Source of the DNA: Bombyx mori
Lineage: Eukaryota > Arthropoda > Insecta > Lepidoptera > Bombycidae
Assembly (NCBI RefSeq): GCF_030269925.1
Contig: NC_085119.1
Span: forward strand, 14,357,001 to 14,421,000
Reading direction: 5' to 3'
Length of the DNA: 64,000 nt
Shown here one piece after another: positions 21,406-30,317 of this stretch. The notes beneath the pieces were generated by a model, which saw only the letters and a program-made list of their open reading frames with translations, did no database searches and was not told the origin of the DNA. Positions within the stretch are counted from its first letter, which is position 1, and each line of letters starts with the position of its first letter. The translations under genes were made by a program, and so were the position numbers.

Positions 21406-21737
21406 ACATGTGGCACTCAGGGACTGCCGCGGTAAAGCTATTGCATAGCATTTTTTATCAACTTATACAATTATACTTAGACAATAATAATTTCATGTCA
21501 AAACAATAATAAAATAAGACCACGCTATATTTATAAACATTAACAAAAGCAAGACATTAACTGTCCCCTTCACACTCATAAGCTAGACCGTGCGAGAGAT
21601 GGGCAGACGTGTGAATGTGTAGAACGCAAGCTACATGGTAGGCGGAGTGGGGGGTGTTAGGTTTTATTTTCGTTACGGAATTTCTTGATTCGGTTGCCTT
21701 GCTCAAAGCCCGCGATAAAAGCTATGCAATAGTTTAA
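21406..21737 (-). mobile_element. MITE-like CpG-rich repeat, copy 2
   Basis: Reverse-oriented relative of 16672-17078, sharing GGACTGCCGCGGTAAAGCTA, AAGACCACGCTATATTTATA and GCCCGCGATAAAAGCTATGC. It lacks a block present in copy 1 (the GTGTAGTGTTTGTGAATAAG region). TTGCATAGC motifs lie at both ends in inverted order. Confidence 0.55.
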
Positions 21738-22175
21738 AAATAAACTGGAAAAGCTCAATTAGAAAAACATAAACTAATGGAGATACGACGTTGTGGCTTT
21801 AATATCAAGATTTTTAACTTAATATTCCCCACTAATGGATAGGGAATAGATCTCGAATTCCCAGTAATTTGTGGCTCAGACTTTTGAATTTATTTTTGTC
21901 CTCCGATGGATAGGTTCTCGTATATTCGGTAATTTGTAAGACTGAGATTTAAGATTGAGTTTTATCTAAGCTTTTTCGCATTATGGCATATATTTAATTT
22001 AATAATAATTTATATTGTAGGGTCAGTCAGGTGTTGGATCTAGAACCTACGTTTCTCGACAGAAACAAGCAGGAGAACGCGATTTATGTCAAATACTAAT
22101 TCTAGAAAATACTGAACTCTTCGAAATTAATTAGGTTAATAAAGTTTTTTTTGGACATTTAGAAACGAGACCATT
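21738..22175. other. Interval without recognised feature
   Basis: AT-rich, no coding or repeat signal recognised. Confidence 0.45.
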
Positions 22176-22388
22176 TTTGTTGCCTTATATGAGTAAGTGA
22201 GCACGGCCAATCTGTTTCTATGTGGTCACTGGAGTCCATAGACATGAACAGCGTAAATATCGCCACTCACCTTGAGACTTTATTTTTATTTCTCCGTTTT
22301 TTTTACAGTACATCAGCTGCCGGTAGAGATAGGCAGGATGGTAGTACCTACCAGTGCGGTCTATAAGACGCCCTACCACCAGTAACAG
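22176..22388 (-). repeat. Decayed Bm1 SINE
   Basis: TTTGTTGCCTTATATGAGTA, GGTCACTGGAGTCCATAGAC and GACGCCCTACCACCAGTAAC follow Bm1 order. The middle is replaced or lost. Confidence 0.6.
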
Positions 22389-22720
22389 TTTAAGACATTT
22401 CCAGTAGTGATGTACTTGTAATATAATCGATTGTCCGGACGGGAGGTTGTTCAATCCTTGATAATGTTATCCCACACCGAGTCAACACTAATGTTTGCGG
22501 TCTATTCTCGGCTCGATGCGTAATTTGATTCTGCAGTCGTTAGGGGGAGCGGCGGCTTCAGTCTTCCCGTTCCGCGTTTCGATAATGAAATGAAAATATC
22601 TGAAATATTTTTTATTTCCCTCTTAGAATTACATTAATTTGAAAATTTATATTGCTTATCACGATTGAGTCTTTTTACCCGATCGCTTCTGAAGAAAGGT
22701 AATGTTTATATATATATATA
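22389..22720. other. Interval without recognised feature
   Basis: No repeat or coding signal recognised apart from a short TA microsatellite at its end. Confidence 0.45.
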
Positions 22721-22964
22721 TTTTTTTTATTGCTTAGATTGGTGGACGAGCTCACAGCCCACCTGGAGTAAGTGGTTACTGGAGCCCATAGGCATCTACA
22801 ACGTAGACGCGCCACCCACCTTGAGATACAAGTTCTAAGGTCTCAGTATAGTTACAACGGCTGCCACACTCTTCAAACCGAAACGCATTACTGCTTTACG
22901 GCAGAAATAGGCAGGGCGGTGGTACCTACCCGCGCGGACTCACAAGTGGTCCTACCACCAGTAA
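22721..22964 (-). mobile_element. Bm1 SINE, 5'-truncated
   Basis: T run, ATTGCTTAGATTGGTGGACG, full body, and end at GTCCTACCACCAGTAA. Well preserved. The TA repeat beside the T run may be expanded target or tail sequence. Confidence 0.92.
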
Positions 22965-23072
22965 AAATATATCAAGAATTGTGTATTTAGTAAGCGTTAA
23001 CGCTTTGTTCATTTAAAAAAATTCATTCAATGGGTAGACAAGCCAATTTGTTGTTGAGCGGATGTGGTTTTA

Positions 23073-23361
23073 CCGAACGTATAGGCCAGTTCATTGGAAT
23101 GCTTCGCTAAGTCTACCACCGGATTGGAATCACAACTCACTGAGAAGATCCGATCAGAAACTCAGTGGGCTGTATCTGTGGGTTAATTTTCATAACGAAC
23201 TTTTCGTCGCATTCGACGGGTTCGACGAGAACCATGACCGGTACATGGAATACCCAAAAAACCGATAGTGGATCGGGAGGTTCCGAAGTGACGTGTTTTG
23301 GGCGACGGTGACAGTTTACCGGTTGGTTTACCACAGGATCGGGTATGTACACGGATATCAC
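23073..23361 (-). pseudogene. Jockey-like LINE C-terminal/3' UTR fragment
   Basis: A reverse frame (23361-23137) reads YIPDPVVNQPVNCHRRPKH and PPDPLSVFWVFHVPVM. This matches in order the C-terminus of the copy at 15280 (NYIPDPVDRM ... PPDPLTVL). The 3' UTR block with GTCTACCACCGGATTGGAAT lies at the low end. It is 5'-truncated. Confidence 0.65.
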
Positions 23362-23407
23362 AAAGGATATTCCACTATCAATATTGAGATAAGAGATCGA
23401 AGGCTCA

Positions 23408-23668
23408 ATAAATATAATAATATAAATATAATATATAAATATTTACTAACAATCACGCCACGTTAACTGGTCCCGTGCTAAGTTCGTAAAGAACTTGTGT
23501 TACAAGTACCAGATAACGGAAATAAATATAATATTTTTATTATACACATACATATATTTAATATACACCCATAACCCTGGAAAGACATTTATATTTATCA
23601 TACAAATATCTTCCCTTGGCGGGATTCGTGTAGTGACCATGTCACTTACCACTACACCAGACGGCCGT
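23408..23668 (-). mobile_element. tRNA-derived SINE (TTTA-tailed), B box deleted
   Basis: Same family as 18548-18811, but the head reads GGCGGGATTCGTGTAGTGAC. About 30 bases covering most of the B box are missing, so internal RNA polymerase III initiation should be lost. Confidence 0.8.
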
Positions 23669-23699
23669 TTTCAATTCAATAATATTTAATAACGACTAA

Positions 23700-23812
23700 C
23701 TAGCCCTAGCATGACTGCTTTGCGGTAGAAATTACAGGGGGGTTCACGCATGGCTTTATGATACGCTTTACCACGATTAGTTGTAAGTTTTGCGGTCTTA
23801 ATTTTTATAACA
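23700..23812 (-). repeat. Decayed Bm1-like fragment
   Basis: CATGACTGCTTTGCGGTAGA and GTAAGTTTTGCGGTCTTAAT resemble the Bm1 body end and the head-proximal TTTTGCGGGTTTGATTTTTA block. Confidence 0.4.
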
Positions 23813-23814
23813 CA

Positions 23815-24095
23815 CTAGCTGACCCGGCAGACTTCGTAGTGCCTCAACCGATAAATAAAAGACCTAAACTTTTGTATAAAATAAACTTAAAACAAACAAA
23901 AGGAATCCGTCAAAGGAAAAACAACATTGTTTTTATTTTATTTAATTCCGAGCATTTTCATATTTATTTACCTTTTAAACCTTCTCTGGACTTTCACAAA
24001 TAAATCAAGACCAAAATTAGCCAAATCGGACCAGCGATTTTTAGCGAGACTAACGAACAGCAATTCATTTTTATATACCTATATATAGTTATATA
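23815..24095 (-). mobile_element. Non-autonomous Helitron (family B)
   Basis: CTAGCTGACCCGGCAGACTT at the 3' end (minus strand), CCTAAACTTTTGTATAAAAT in the body, and AGACTAACGAACAGCAATTC near the 5' end. Relatives at 11222 and 51172. Confidence 0.6.
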
Positions 24096-24423
24096 GAAGA
24101 AGAAGATTACAGATTATTACCGATATTACTGAGTTTTATTATTATGAGATTACTTAAAGTCTTTATGGAGTCAGAGAGTCAGAGAAACCTACGATTTTAA
24201 CCAATGAAATTGTATTTGACACATTGTCAGTACTCCCAACGGAGGTGTAACAAGTCAACTGCGCAAAATTATTAACTGTGACACTAACGAAGTACTCAGA
24301 CAGATCGCCTAGCGAAGGTCTTTGAAAATTGAGACGTTGATTCGTATCTTTAAAAGTTAGATTGACAAAATGTGTACTTTTGATTGTATTTATTCTCAAA
24401 AAATAGTTATAGAACAAGATTTT
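24096..24423. other. Interval without recognised feature
   Basis: A 101-codon reverse frame (24468-24163) has no recognised family. Its start lies in repeat family K, so it is not called. Confidence 0.4.
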
Positions 24424-24516
24424 TTGGCATTGCTGAAGGGCGACTGGGCGACGGTAACCACTCACCATCAGGTGGGCCCTGTGCTCCTCTCCCTACAAGG
24501 ACAATAAAAAAATAAA
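24424..24516 (+). repeat. Repeat family K, short copy
   Basis: GGCATTGCTGAAGGGCGACT, GTAACCACTCACCATCAGGT and CCCTACAAGGACAATAAAAA. The upstream body is missing. Confidence 0.6.
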
Positions 24517-24639
24517 ACTATAATGTTAGTCTTTTAACATGATTTGTAATGTGTACGCTACTTTCAAAAACCAAAAAAGAAAACATATGGAAACAATTAC
24601 CTTACATTTTGTAGTTGTGAATTTAAATATCTAGGGATG

Positions 24640-24945
24640 TGGTCAGAAGATATTCAATCCTATTAGGTACTCTTCTTCGGGGTCGTCGTACTCCCTTACG
24701 GGGGCACGGAGCGGGCCTCGGGGTAAACCCCACTACCCGGGCAGACGCTCCCTGCCACATAGGGCAGGGGTGAAATAAATGCAAGACTGGATTGGGGGGG
24801 GGCTGTTCGCAGCGTGCTTCGGCACACTCACATCGACAAAAATACATACATATATATAATACGATGGGCAGTCTGGTGACGGCTCGATGCCCGCGGCGGT
24901 GACACCCCGGCGCCGGCTGCTGTCCTCTGCTTCCTTACAGCTATA

Positions 24946-24949
<4 letters not shown>
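24640..24949. other. GC-rich sequence abutting the retrotransposon tail
   Basis: GC-rich block unlike the AT-rich flanks, next to the A tail of the intact element. On the minus strand one frame near 24715-24645 reads PVREYDDPEEEYLIGLN before a stop, like the end of a degraded coding region. It may be the remnant of another retroelement into which the intact element jumped. The identity is not established. Confidence 0.3.

Positions 24950-25041
<92 letters not shown>
24950..25041 (-). other. Poly(A) tail of the retrotransposon
   Basis: 92 consecutive T on the plus strand, that is an A tail on the element strand. Tails shorten and mutate with age, so the pure tract indicates youth or slippage expansion. 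Assembly length may be unreliable here. Confidence 0.9.
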
Positions 25042-25417
25042 CTTATTATCTAACTACAACTAACTACTAACTAAACTAAACTAACTAAACTACTATATAC
25101 AACAGGGACAACAGTCAGCAACCGTGGGGCCCGCCACCGGCCCCATGCCGCGGCCCCACCTCTACAAACCAGAGGAGGAGCCGCGGCACTAGTTTGGCGC
25201 TCACCCGTTCTGGGCTCCCCAAAAGGGGAAGACCATCGCGGGGAGGGACCGATGTTAAACACTCCCCAGACGGGGGAGTGGTCCACCCAACGGGGGTGGG
25301 AAATGGGTCCCCATAAGGGGGCACCCCAACGATGTGGGGGGACATGACGAGTGTGGACAGCTCAGTCCCATGGGGGCACTCATTATGAGCACTCCCATAT
25401 CACTCCGATTAAGCCGA
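25042..25417 (-). other. 3' UTR of the retrotransposon
   Basis: 376 bases between the ORF2 stop and the A tail. The ORF-proximal two thirds are GC-rich, with several runs of four or more G on the plus strand around 25265-25340. The tail-proximal end is AT-rich with repeated ACTAA units (25050-25090). Open frames here are shadows. Confidence 0.8.
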
Positions 25418-28144
25418 CTATCTTACCATAGCCGGGGGTTCCAGTAGCTCCCTTGGTAGCGCCCGACCATCAGGTGGTCTGGCGTGCAAGGGAGCTATAT
25501 TGTGGAGGTGCTCGTGGGGTCCACCGTCAGCCCGCTCGTAAAGATTACGAGCTAGCCTCCGGATGAACTCCTCGAGCGACTCCACATCTAGATCCCGGGC
25601 GATTACGTCATTTCTGACGTAACGCCCTGCTCCGACTATCGTGCGAAGAGCCAGATTTTGCTGGACCTGTAACCTCGCCCGCATACCCTGCGGGATGAGG
25701 TGATACCAGGCCTCAGCTGCGTACGTGATACGGGAACGGACATACGTCTTATAAATGCCGAGCTTAGTCCTGACCGGCAACCTGGAGGCCAACACCGGCC
25801 GGAGGAGGAATCTCGCACAGCGAGCGGCCGCCAACGCCTTATTGGCGTGGGCGGTCATCCTCAAACTCCGGTCGATATCGACCCCCAAGTACCGGACGCT
25901 GGATCTAAACTCGACATTAGCGCCACGGAGACTGAGCTGTCCCGGGACGACTGTTGTGCGGACCGGACCGAAGAGGATAGCCGCAGTCTTCCCCACGTTG
26001 ACCGCGACCCTCCATCGGTCCAGCCACTGGGGCAGTAAGTCCAAAAGCCTCTGCATCCTCAGAATGGCCGCAGAGGGGACGTTGGATGACGAGAAGTAGG
26101 CGCTGTCGTCGGCAAACAGCGCCAACCTCACGTCTACTTCCCACGCTTGGAGGTTACCCTCGAGCGTGGGAATGTCGTTGGTGTAGAGAGCGTAGAGGAA
26201 TGGAGCCAGGACGCTTCCCTGAGGAACTCCGGCCGTGACTGGGCGCACCGACGACTTGGCGCCCTCGACCGCGACAAAGAAGGATCTTCCCTCCAGGTAC
26301 GACCCCAGCAATCGCACGTAGGCGTGCTGGAGGTCCGTGTTCTGCACCAGCTTGTGGATCAGTCCCGCATGCCAGACACGGTCGAAGGCTTTCTCGATAT
26401 CGAGAAAGACTGCGGCCGTGTACTGGCGCGCGTTGGACCGATCCGCCAAGTGATGCATGACGCGGACCAATTGCAGCGTTGTCGAGTGGCCGCTGCGAAA
26501 CCCGAACTGCTCGGGTCTGGGAAGGATGTGCGGCGACACCCTTCTCAGCAGCAGCCTCTCGAACAACTTGCCCACATGCGACAGCAAGGTGATCGGACGG
26601 TAACTGGAGGGATTTCTCCTATCCTTGCCGGGTTTGGGCAAGGCGATAACCTTGCCCAATTTCCAAATTCCCGGGAAGTGTCCTGTGGACAGAATGGAAT
26701 TGAACAGCCGTGTCATATATGACACGACCGTTTCAGGGAAGTGGAAGAATGCGAGGGAGGGAATACCGTCCTCACCCGGCGCCTTGCGCCTCTTCATCCG
26801 CTTGATGGAGAGGCGCAATTCACTGGGAGTGATGAAAGCATCATCTCCCAACGGAGGCACCGGGGAGGAGAGTAGGTTCGCTACGCTCTCTTCCACCGAT
26901 TGGTGGAATGCGGCCTCTGAGGGTGCAGAGTTATTTGGAACGAACTGCCGCTCCAGCATTGCGGCCAGGACATCGGCGCGGGCCTGAGCCGAGAAGCATC
27001 GGTTGCCCCTCTCGTCCACGAGTGGACAAGTCGGGGCAGGCCGATTTGAGAGCTGGCGGCAAAGTCGGTGGAGGGACACGGAAGAGGGGTCCTCACGGGC
27101 CTCCTCAATCCGTTCCTCCCACGCATAGCCCCGAAAGGAGCTAATCTTCGCCGCCAACTCCGCTTCCAACTCATTAAGCTCGCGCTTGATCCTGGGACAA
27201 CGAGTTGTCGCCCAGAGCCTCCTCAGGCCCCTCTTCCGGCGAATGATCGCCTTCAGATGGGCCGGGAGTCTACCTCTGGGCCCGCCGCTGGGCACAAGAG
27301 TCGTCGCCTGGTCAATCGCTCCCCTGATGGAGTCGATAAGGCGGACTGCCGCGTCATCGACCCCCTCAGGGGTGTTGGGGTCCTGAATTACGGGAAGGTC
27401 GACTAGTCGTCTCTTAAAGAGCTCCCAGTCGACCTTCGGTCGTAGGGGCGAAGTCGCAACCCGGGTGAGCCCCATTCCCAGTGTCACCAGGACAGGGAGA
27501 TGTGGGGTACCCAGGTCGTACAGTGCCTCGATCGTTACGGGGCACCGTAGCCCCTTATGAACACACACGTCCAGCACATCGGGCTGGTATCGCGCGGCGG
27601 TCGGGACGTGCGTGGGTTCATCGGGGCCGACCACAGAGTAGTCGCCCCTATCGGCATCTTCTAACAGCCGCCTGCCCACTGCTGTGTTAAGTCGGGAACC
27701 CCACGCGACGTGCTTCGCGTTGAGGTCCCCGACCAGCAGAGCTGGGCGGCTGTCGTAATTCAGGACCCGTCTTATATCCTCAGGATGGAATTCAGGCCCC
27801 GGGGGTCTATACGCGGCATAAATCCGCATATCTCCCCCCGCGGTGTGTACCCTCACACCGACTGACCTTGTCGATGTGAAGGACAGCAAATCCAACTGAT
27901 CATGCACCACGTCCCGCCTGACAAGGGCCGCAGTGCCCCTGAACGGCCGCCCGGCAGGGGTAAGCTCGTCACGTCGGTACATGAAATAGTTGGGAATCCT
28001 GAACACATCCTGAGGTTTTAACAAGGTCTCCCCCAGCAGCAGAACCTCAGGGTTGTACTCCTGGGCGAGAACCAAGAGGTCGTTTTTTCGGGATCTTATC
28101 CCATCGGGGTTCCAATAGATGATGCGAAGCTCCTGGCTAGCCAT
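25418..28144 (-). CDS. Retrotransposon ORF2: APE-type endonuclease / reverse transcriptase
   Basis: This 908-aa protein nicks target DNA and reverse-transcribes the element RNA at the nick. Residues about 6-222 form an APE-like endonuclease: WNPDG (N12), GET (E39), VGDLNAKH (D140, N142) and TPHLPV (H215). Residues about 440-760 form the reverse transcriptase: KAPGEDGIP, ALPKPGKD, SSYRPITLLS, QFGFRSGHSTT, the first catalytic Asp in FLDIEKAFDRVWH (D582), GVPQGSVLAPFLY, the catalytic FADD (D679, D680), and RYLGVDIDR. The C-terminal 150 residues resemble the Jockey tail; there is no terminal zinc finger and no RNase H. The start ATG is chosen because it overlaps the ORF1 stop (ATGGCTAG) in the +1 frame and sits just before the endonuclease. 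There are no internal stops or frameshifts. An oddity is that the usual endonuclease SDH reads TPH, so the catalytic-site Asp is replaced by Pro at 214. The coding sequence is far more GC-rich than the flanks. Confidence 0.93.
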   Translation of the reverse strand: MASQELRIIYWNPDGIRSRKNDLLVLAQEYNPEVLLLGETLLKPQDVFRIPNYFMYRRDELTPAGRPFRGTAALVRRDVVHDQLDLLSFTSTRSVGVRVHTAGGDMRIYAAYRPPGPEFHPEDIRRVLNYDSRPALLVGDLNAKHVAWGSRLNTAVGRRLLEDADRGDYSVVGPDEPTHVPTAARYQPDVLDVCVHKGLRCPVTIEALYDLGTPHLPVLVTLGMGLTRVATSPLRPKVDWELFKRRLVDLPVIQDPNTPEGVDDAAVRLIDSIRGAIDQATTLVPSGGPRGRLPAHLKAIIRRKRGLRRLWATTRCPRIKRELNELEAELAAKISSFRGYAWEERIEEAREDPSSVSLHRLCRQLSNRPAPTCPLVDERGNRCFSAQARADVLAAMLERQFVPNNSAPSEAAFHQSVEESVANLLSSPVPPLGDDAFITPSELRLSIKRMKRRKAPGEDGIPSLAFFHFPETVVSYMTRLFNSILSTGHFPGIWKLGKVIALPKPGKDRRNPSSYRPITLLSHVGKLFERLLLRRVSPHILPRPEQFGFRSGHSTTLQLVRVMHHLADRSNARQYTAAVFLDIEKAFDRVWHAGLIHKLVQNTDLQHAYVRLLGSYLEGRSFFVAVEGAKSSVRPVTAGVPQGSVLAPFLYALYTNDIPTLEGNLQAWEVDVRLALFADDSAYFSSSNVPSAAILRMQRLLDLLPQWLDRWRVAVNVGKTAAILFGPVRTTVVPGQLSLRGANVEFRSSVRYLGVDIDRSLRMTAHANKALAAARCARFLLRPVLASRLPVRTKLGIYKTYVRSRITYAAEAWYHLIPQGMRARLQVQQNLALRTIVGAGRYVRNDVIARDLDVESLEEFIRRLARNLYERADGGPHEHLHNIAPLHARPPDGRALPRELLEPPAMVR
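28137..28144 (-). promoter_or_regulatory. ORF1/ORF2 stop-start overlap ATGGCTAG
   Basis: The ORF2 start ATG and the ORF1 stop TAG share the octamer ATGGCTAG, placing ORF2 in +1 relative to ORF1. Bicistronic LINEs of Bombyx such as SART1 are known to translate ORF2 by termination-reinitiation at a stop-start overlap. The arrangement suggests the same here, by inference. Confidence 0.6.
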
Positions 28145-30317
28145 TGAGCCTCGCTATCAACTGGTAGAACCCCGACAGGATAGCCCCGATAGGGCTAGCG
28201 CCGGAGGCGATCTCGCGGATGACTCCGGAGATCACCTCGGCCAAGTTCTCCCAGAGTGCCAGCAGCCATGCAGCAAAGCCGGCAGGCTGAGAGGCCTGTC
28301 GACCGCTGCGGCGCTCGCGCTGAGGGCGGGGGGGAAGGGGGGGCTGGCTGTTCAGATTAGAATTGTCTTCGGCCAGATGGGCCGATGGCAATGGCGGATT
28401 GGAGTTCGATGTTTGGGCAGTAGGGGAGGCCTCGTTGACCTCCATTGTCTCAACGACCATTTGGGATTGTTCGAGAGGTGCAGCATCAGTCGCTCTGATG
28501 GCTTCCTCTCTCTCTCGTGCTTCTTTTTTTTTATCTTTTTTCTTTTGTTTTTTCTTTTTGTTCCTATTACTATTTTTTCCGGGTGCAGGACCGCCGGTCG
28601 GGCGAGGTGTAGGTGTGACACCAGCGGAAGTGCGACCACGAGGAACGGGAATGGGTTTATTTGTCCGCCGCGGCCGGTTGGCCTGCGCCATCAACGTGGT
28701 CGCTGACGGCTCAGCCTCCACTACCACGGCGGACGGAATGGAGTTTCGAGGGGGAGGGGCCGGGGGAAGGGAAGATTTCCCTTTCCCCTTCCCCTTCCCC
28801 CTTACTATGGGAAGTACAGCCGGAGGAGCTGCACCCCCGGCTCGAGGCACCGGTGGCGCAGGAGGAGGGACGGTGACTCCCATCATCCTGGCCCGTTTGC
28901 GGAAGACCGCACACCGTCTGTCGACGGCGACGTGGTCCTTCCCACAATTGGCGCAGGAGAATGGGCCGTCCCTCGGCCTCGGGCAGTCCGCTACAATGTG
29001 CTCTCCGGCACACCTTACGCAGCGGACCGCGCGATGGCAGTTGTAGGATGCGTGTCCGAAGGCCTGGCAGCGATGACACTGCGCGGGCCCTCGGGTTGGA
29101 CGCCATCCCTCAACTGTCACCCCCGGCAAGTACAACAGTTCGTTGACTGCGTACAAGCGGGCGAGGTCGTCCCTTGAGAGGTGGTCCAGGGCTACGTGAA
29201 ACACGCAGCCCGGTCGCCCTCTCTGGGACCTGATGCACCTGGCATATCGAGCCGGGAATCCCAGCTCCTTCAGGGCATTGACTATTTCTGCCTCGTCGGT
29301 GTCGGCAGGGAGGCCCCGGACCGCCACCTTAGAAGGCATCTCCTCCGCCAGGGCATAACAGTACCATTTAATGGTACCATCCCTGGCAGAGGCCTCCGAC
29401 AGGTAGGCCTGGACCGCCCTGTACTCCTCGACCGACGTCGGCAGAAATCTAAAACCGGCGCCGAAGGGTCGCGCCGAGGGAGCTCGACCTAAGCGCTCCC
29501 TAATGGCCGCCAAATGGCGAGGCCAATTTGGGAGGGCCTCCACCATAATTGGTGGGTGTCGACGTAATACCTCCTGGGCACGACCCTTCGACCTCGGGGG
29601 AGGGGCTTTTGGGGATTGGGAAGTCCTCTGGGTGGTAGGAATACCTGGCCTAGCTGCCATGGCAGCGTAGGAGGTAGAAGGCTTGGGGTTTGTCGGTAAG
29701 GGAATATGTTGGGGTCTGGTGGACTCGAGGTCCATATACCTGGTGGAATCCAGGTTGCCCGCCGTGCCGCTTAGGGCGGGGGCACCTCGGGTTGAGTCCA
29801 CCGGGATTGGGGATAACGTTGGGGAGGGAGAACGTGGAGGGGATCGTAGTTGCCTAAGGGCTGTCCCTGTCCTGGCGGGGGCCCTAGGCTTCGGAATTGG
29901 TTTATTGGCTGGGATTGGGCTCCCAGAGGGGGACGAAGATCTAGACGTGGAAGGAGTCACGGATTCAGTTGAGGAATGATCGGTGGATGTGGTCGCACTT
30001 TCCTCTCCCTCCGATCTGGAGGAAGGACCCAGTCGCGGACGCTTATCCTTGTCGCTTGACGAGCCTCGGTCAGACTCAGACCTGGCCTTCTTCCGCGGCC
30101 GAGAGGGCCCGGAGGGATCGGTCAACGAGGGAAGATTACCTTCCCTCGGTCCGATCCTCGGGGACCCCTGGGCCGCGACCGAAGGCCCGGGCTGGCTGTC
30201 CAACCCGAGTCCCGTCAAGCTTGTACGGGTTGCAGGTGTTGGCTTGTGAATCGCCTGACGTCCCTTATTGGACGGGCCGGGTGTGCTGATTAACGGGGGT
30301 GAGTTCCCCGACGACAT
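28137..30317 (-). CDS. Retrotransposon ORF1: gag-like protein with three CCHC knuckles
   Basis: This 726-aa protein would bind and package the element RNA. Residues 1-250 are low-complexity and rich in Ser, Pro, Arg and Lys (KKARSESDRGSSSDKDKRPR near 76-95, nuclear-signal-like). Residues about 255-410 form a conserved RNA-binding-like region that includes KVAVRGLPADTDEAEI (330-345), as found before the zinc knuckles of Jockey-type ORF1 proteins. The knuckles are CX2CX4HX4C (C414-C427), CX2CX3HX4C (C433-C445) and CX2CX3HX6C (C455-C469). A KGKGKGKG stretch (508-514) and a very basic NRNKKKKQKKKDKKK (584-598) follow. The tail 680-726 is hydrophobic and possibly helical. The ATG has A at -3. The frame ends AAT GGC TAG, overlapping the ORF2 start. 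Antisense open frames across this region reflect its GC-rich composition and are not genes. Confidence 0.9.
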   Translation of the reverse strand: MSSGNSPPLISTPGPSNKGRQAIHKPTPATRTSLTGLGLDSQPGPSVAAQGSPRIGPREGNLPSLTDPSGPSRPRKKARSESDRGSSSDKDKRPRLGPSSRSEGEESATTSTDHSSTESVTPSTSRSSSPSGSPIPANKPIPKPRAPARTGTALRQLRSPPRSPSPTLSPIPVDSTRGAPALSGTAGNLDSTRYMDLESTRPQHIPLPTNPKPSTSYAAMAARPGIPTTQRTSQSPKAPPPRSKGRAQEVLRRHPPIMVEALPNWPRHLAAIRERLGRAPSARPFGAGFRFLPTSVEEYRAVQAYLSEASARDGTIKWYCYALAEEMPSKVAVRGLPADTDEAEIVNALKELGFPARYARCIRSQRGRPGCVFHVALDHLSRDDLARLYAVNELLYLPGVTVEGWRPTRGPAQCHRCQAFGHASYNCHRAVRCVRCAGEHIVADCPRPRDGPFSCANCGKDHVAVDRRCAVFRKRARMMGVTVPPPAPPVPRAGGAAPPAVLPIVRGKGKGKGKSSLPPAPPPRNSIPSAVVVEAEPSATTLMAQANRPRRTNKPIPVPRGRTSAGVTPTPRPTGGPAPGKNSNRNKKKKQKKKDKKKEAREREEAIRATDAAPLEQSQMVVETMEVNEASPTAQTSNSNPPLPSAHLAEDNSNLNSQPPLPPRPQRERRSGRQASQPAGFAAWLLALWENLAEVISGVIREIASGASPIGAILSGFYQLIARLNG

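Noticed and set aside
24950..25041. 92-base T tract considered as an assembly artefact or independent microsatellite
   Set aside because: Its position directly after the retrotransposon 3' UTR makes an A tail the simpler reading, though its exact length may be unreliable.
25700..30289. Many long plus-strand open frames (for example 26147-26722 and 28363-29046) opposite the retrotransposon ORFs
   Set aside because: They lie antisense to two well-supported ORFs in GC-rich sequence where stops are rare, and they show no recognisable domains.
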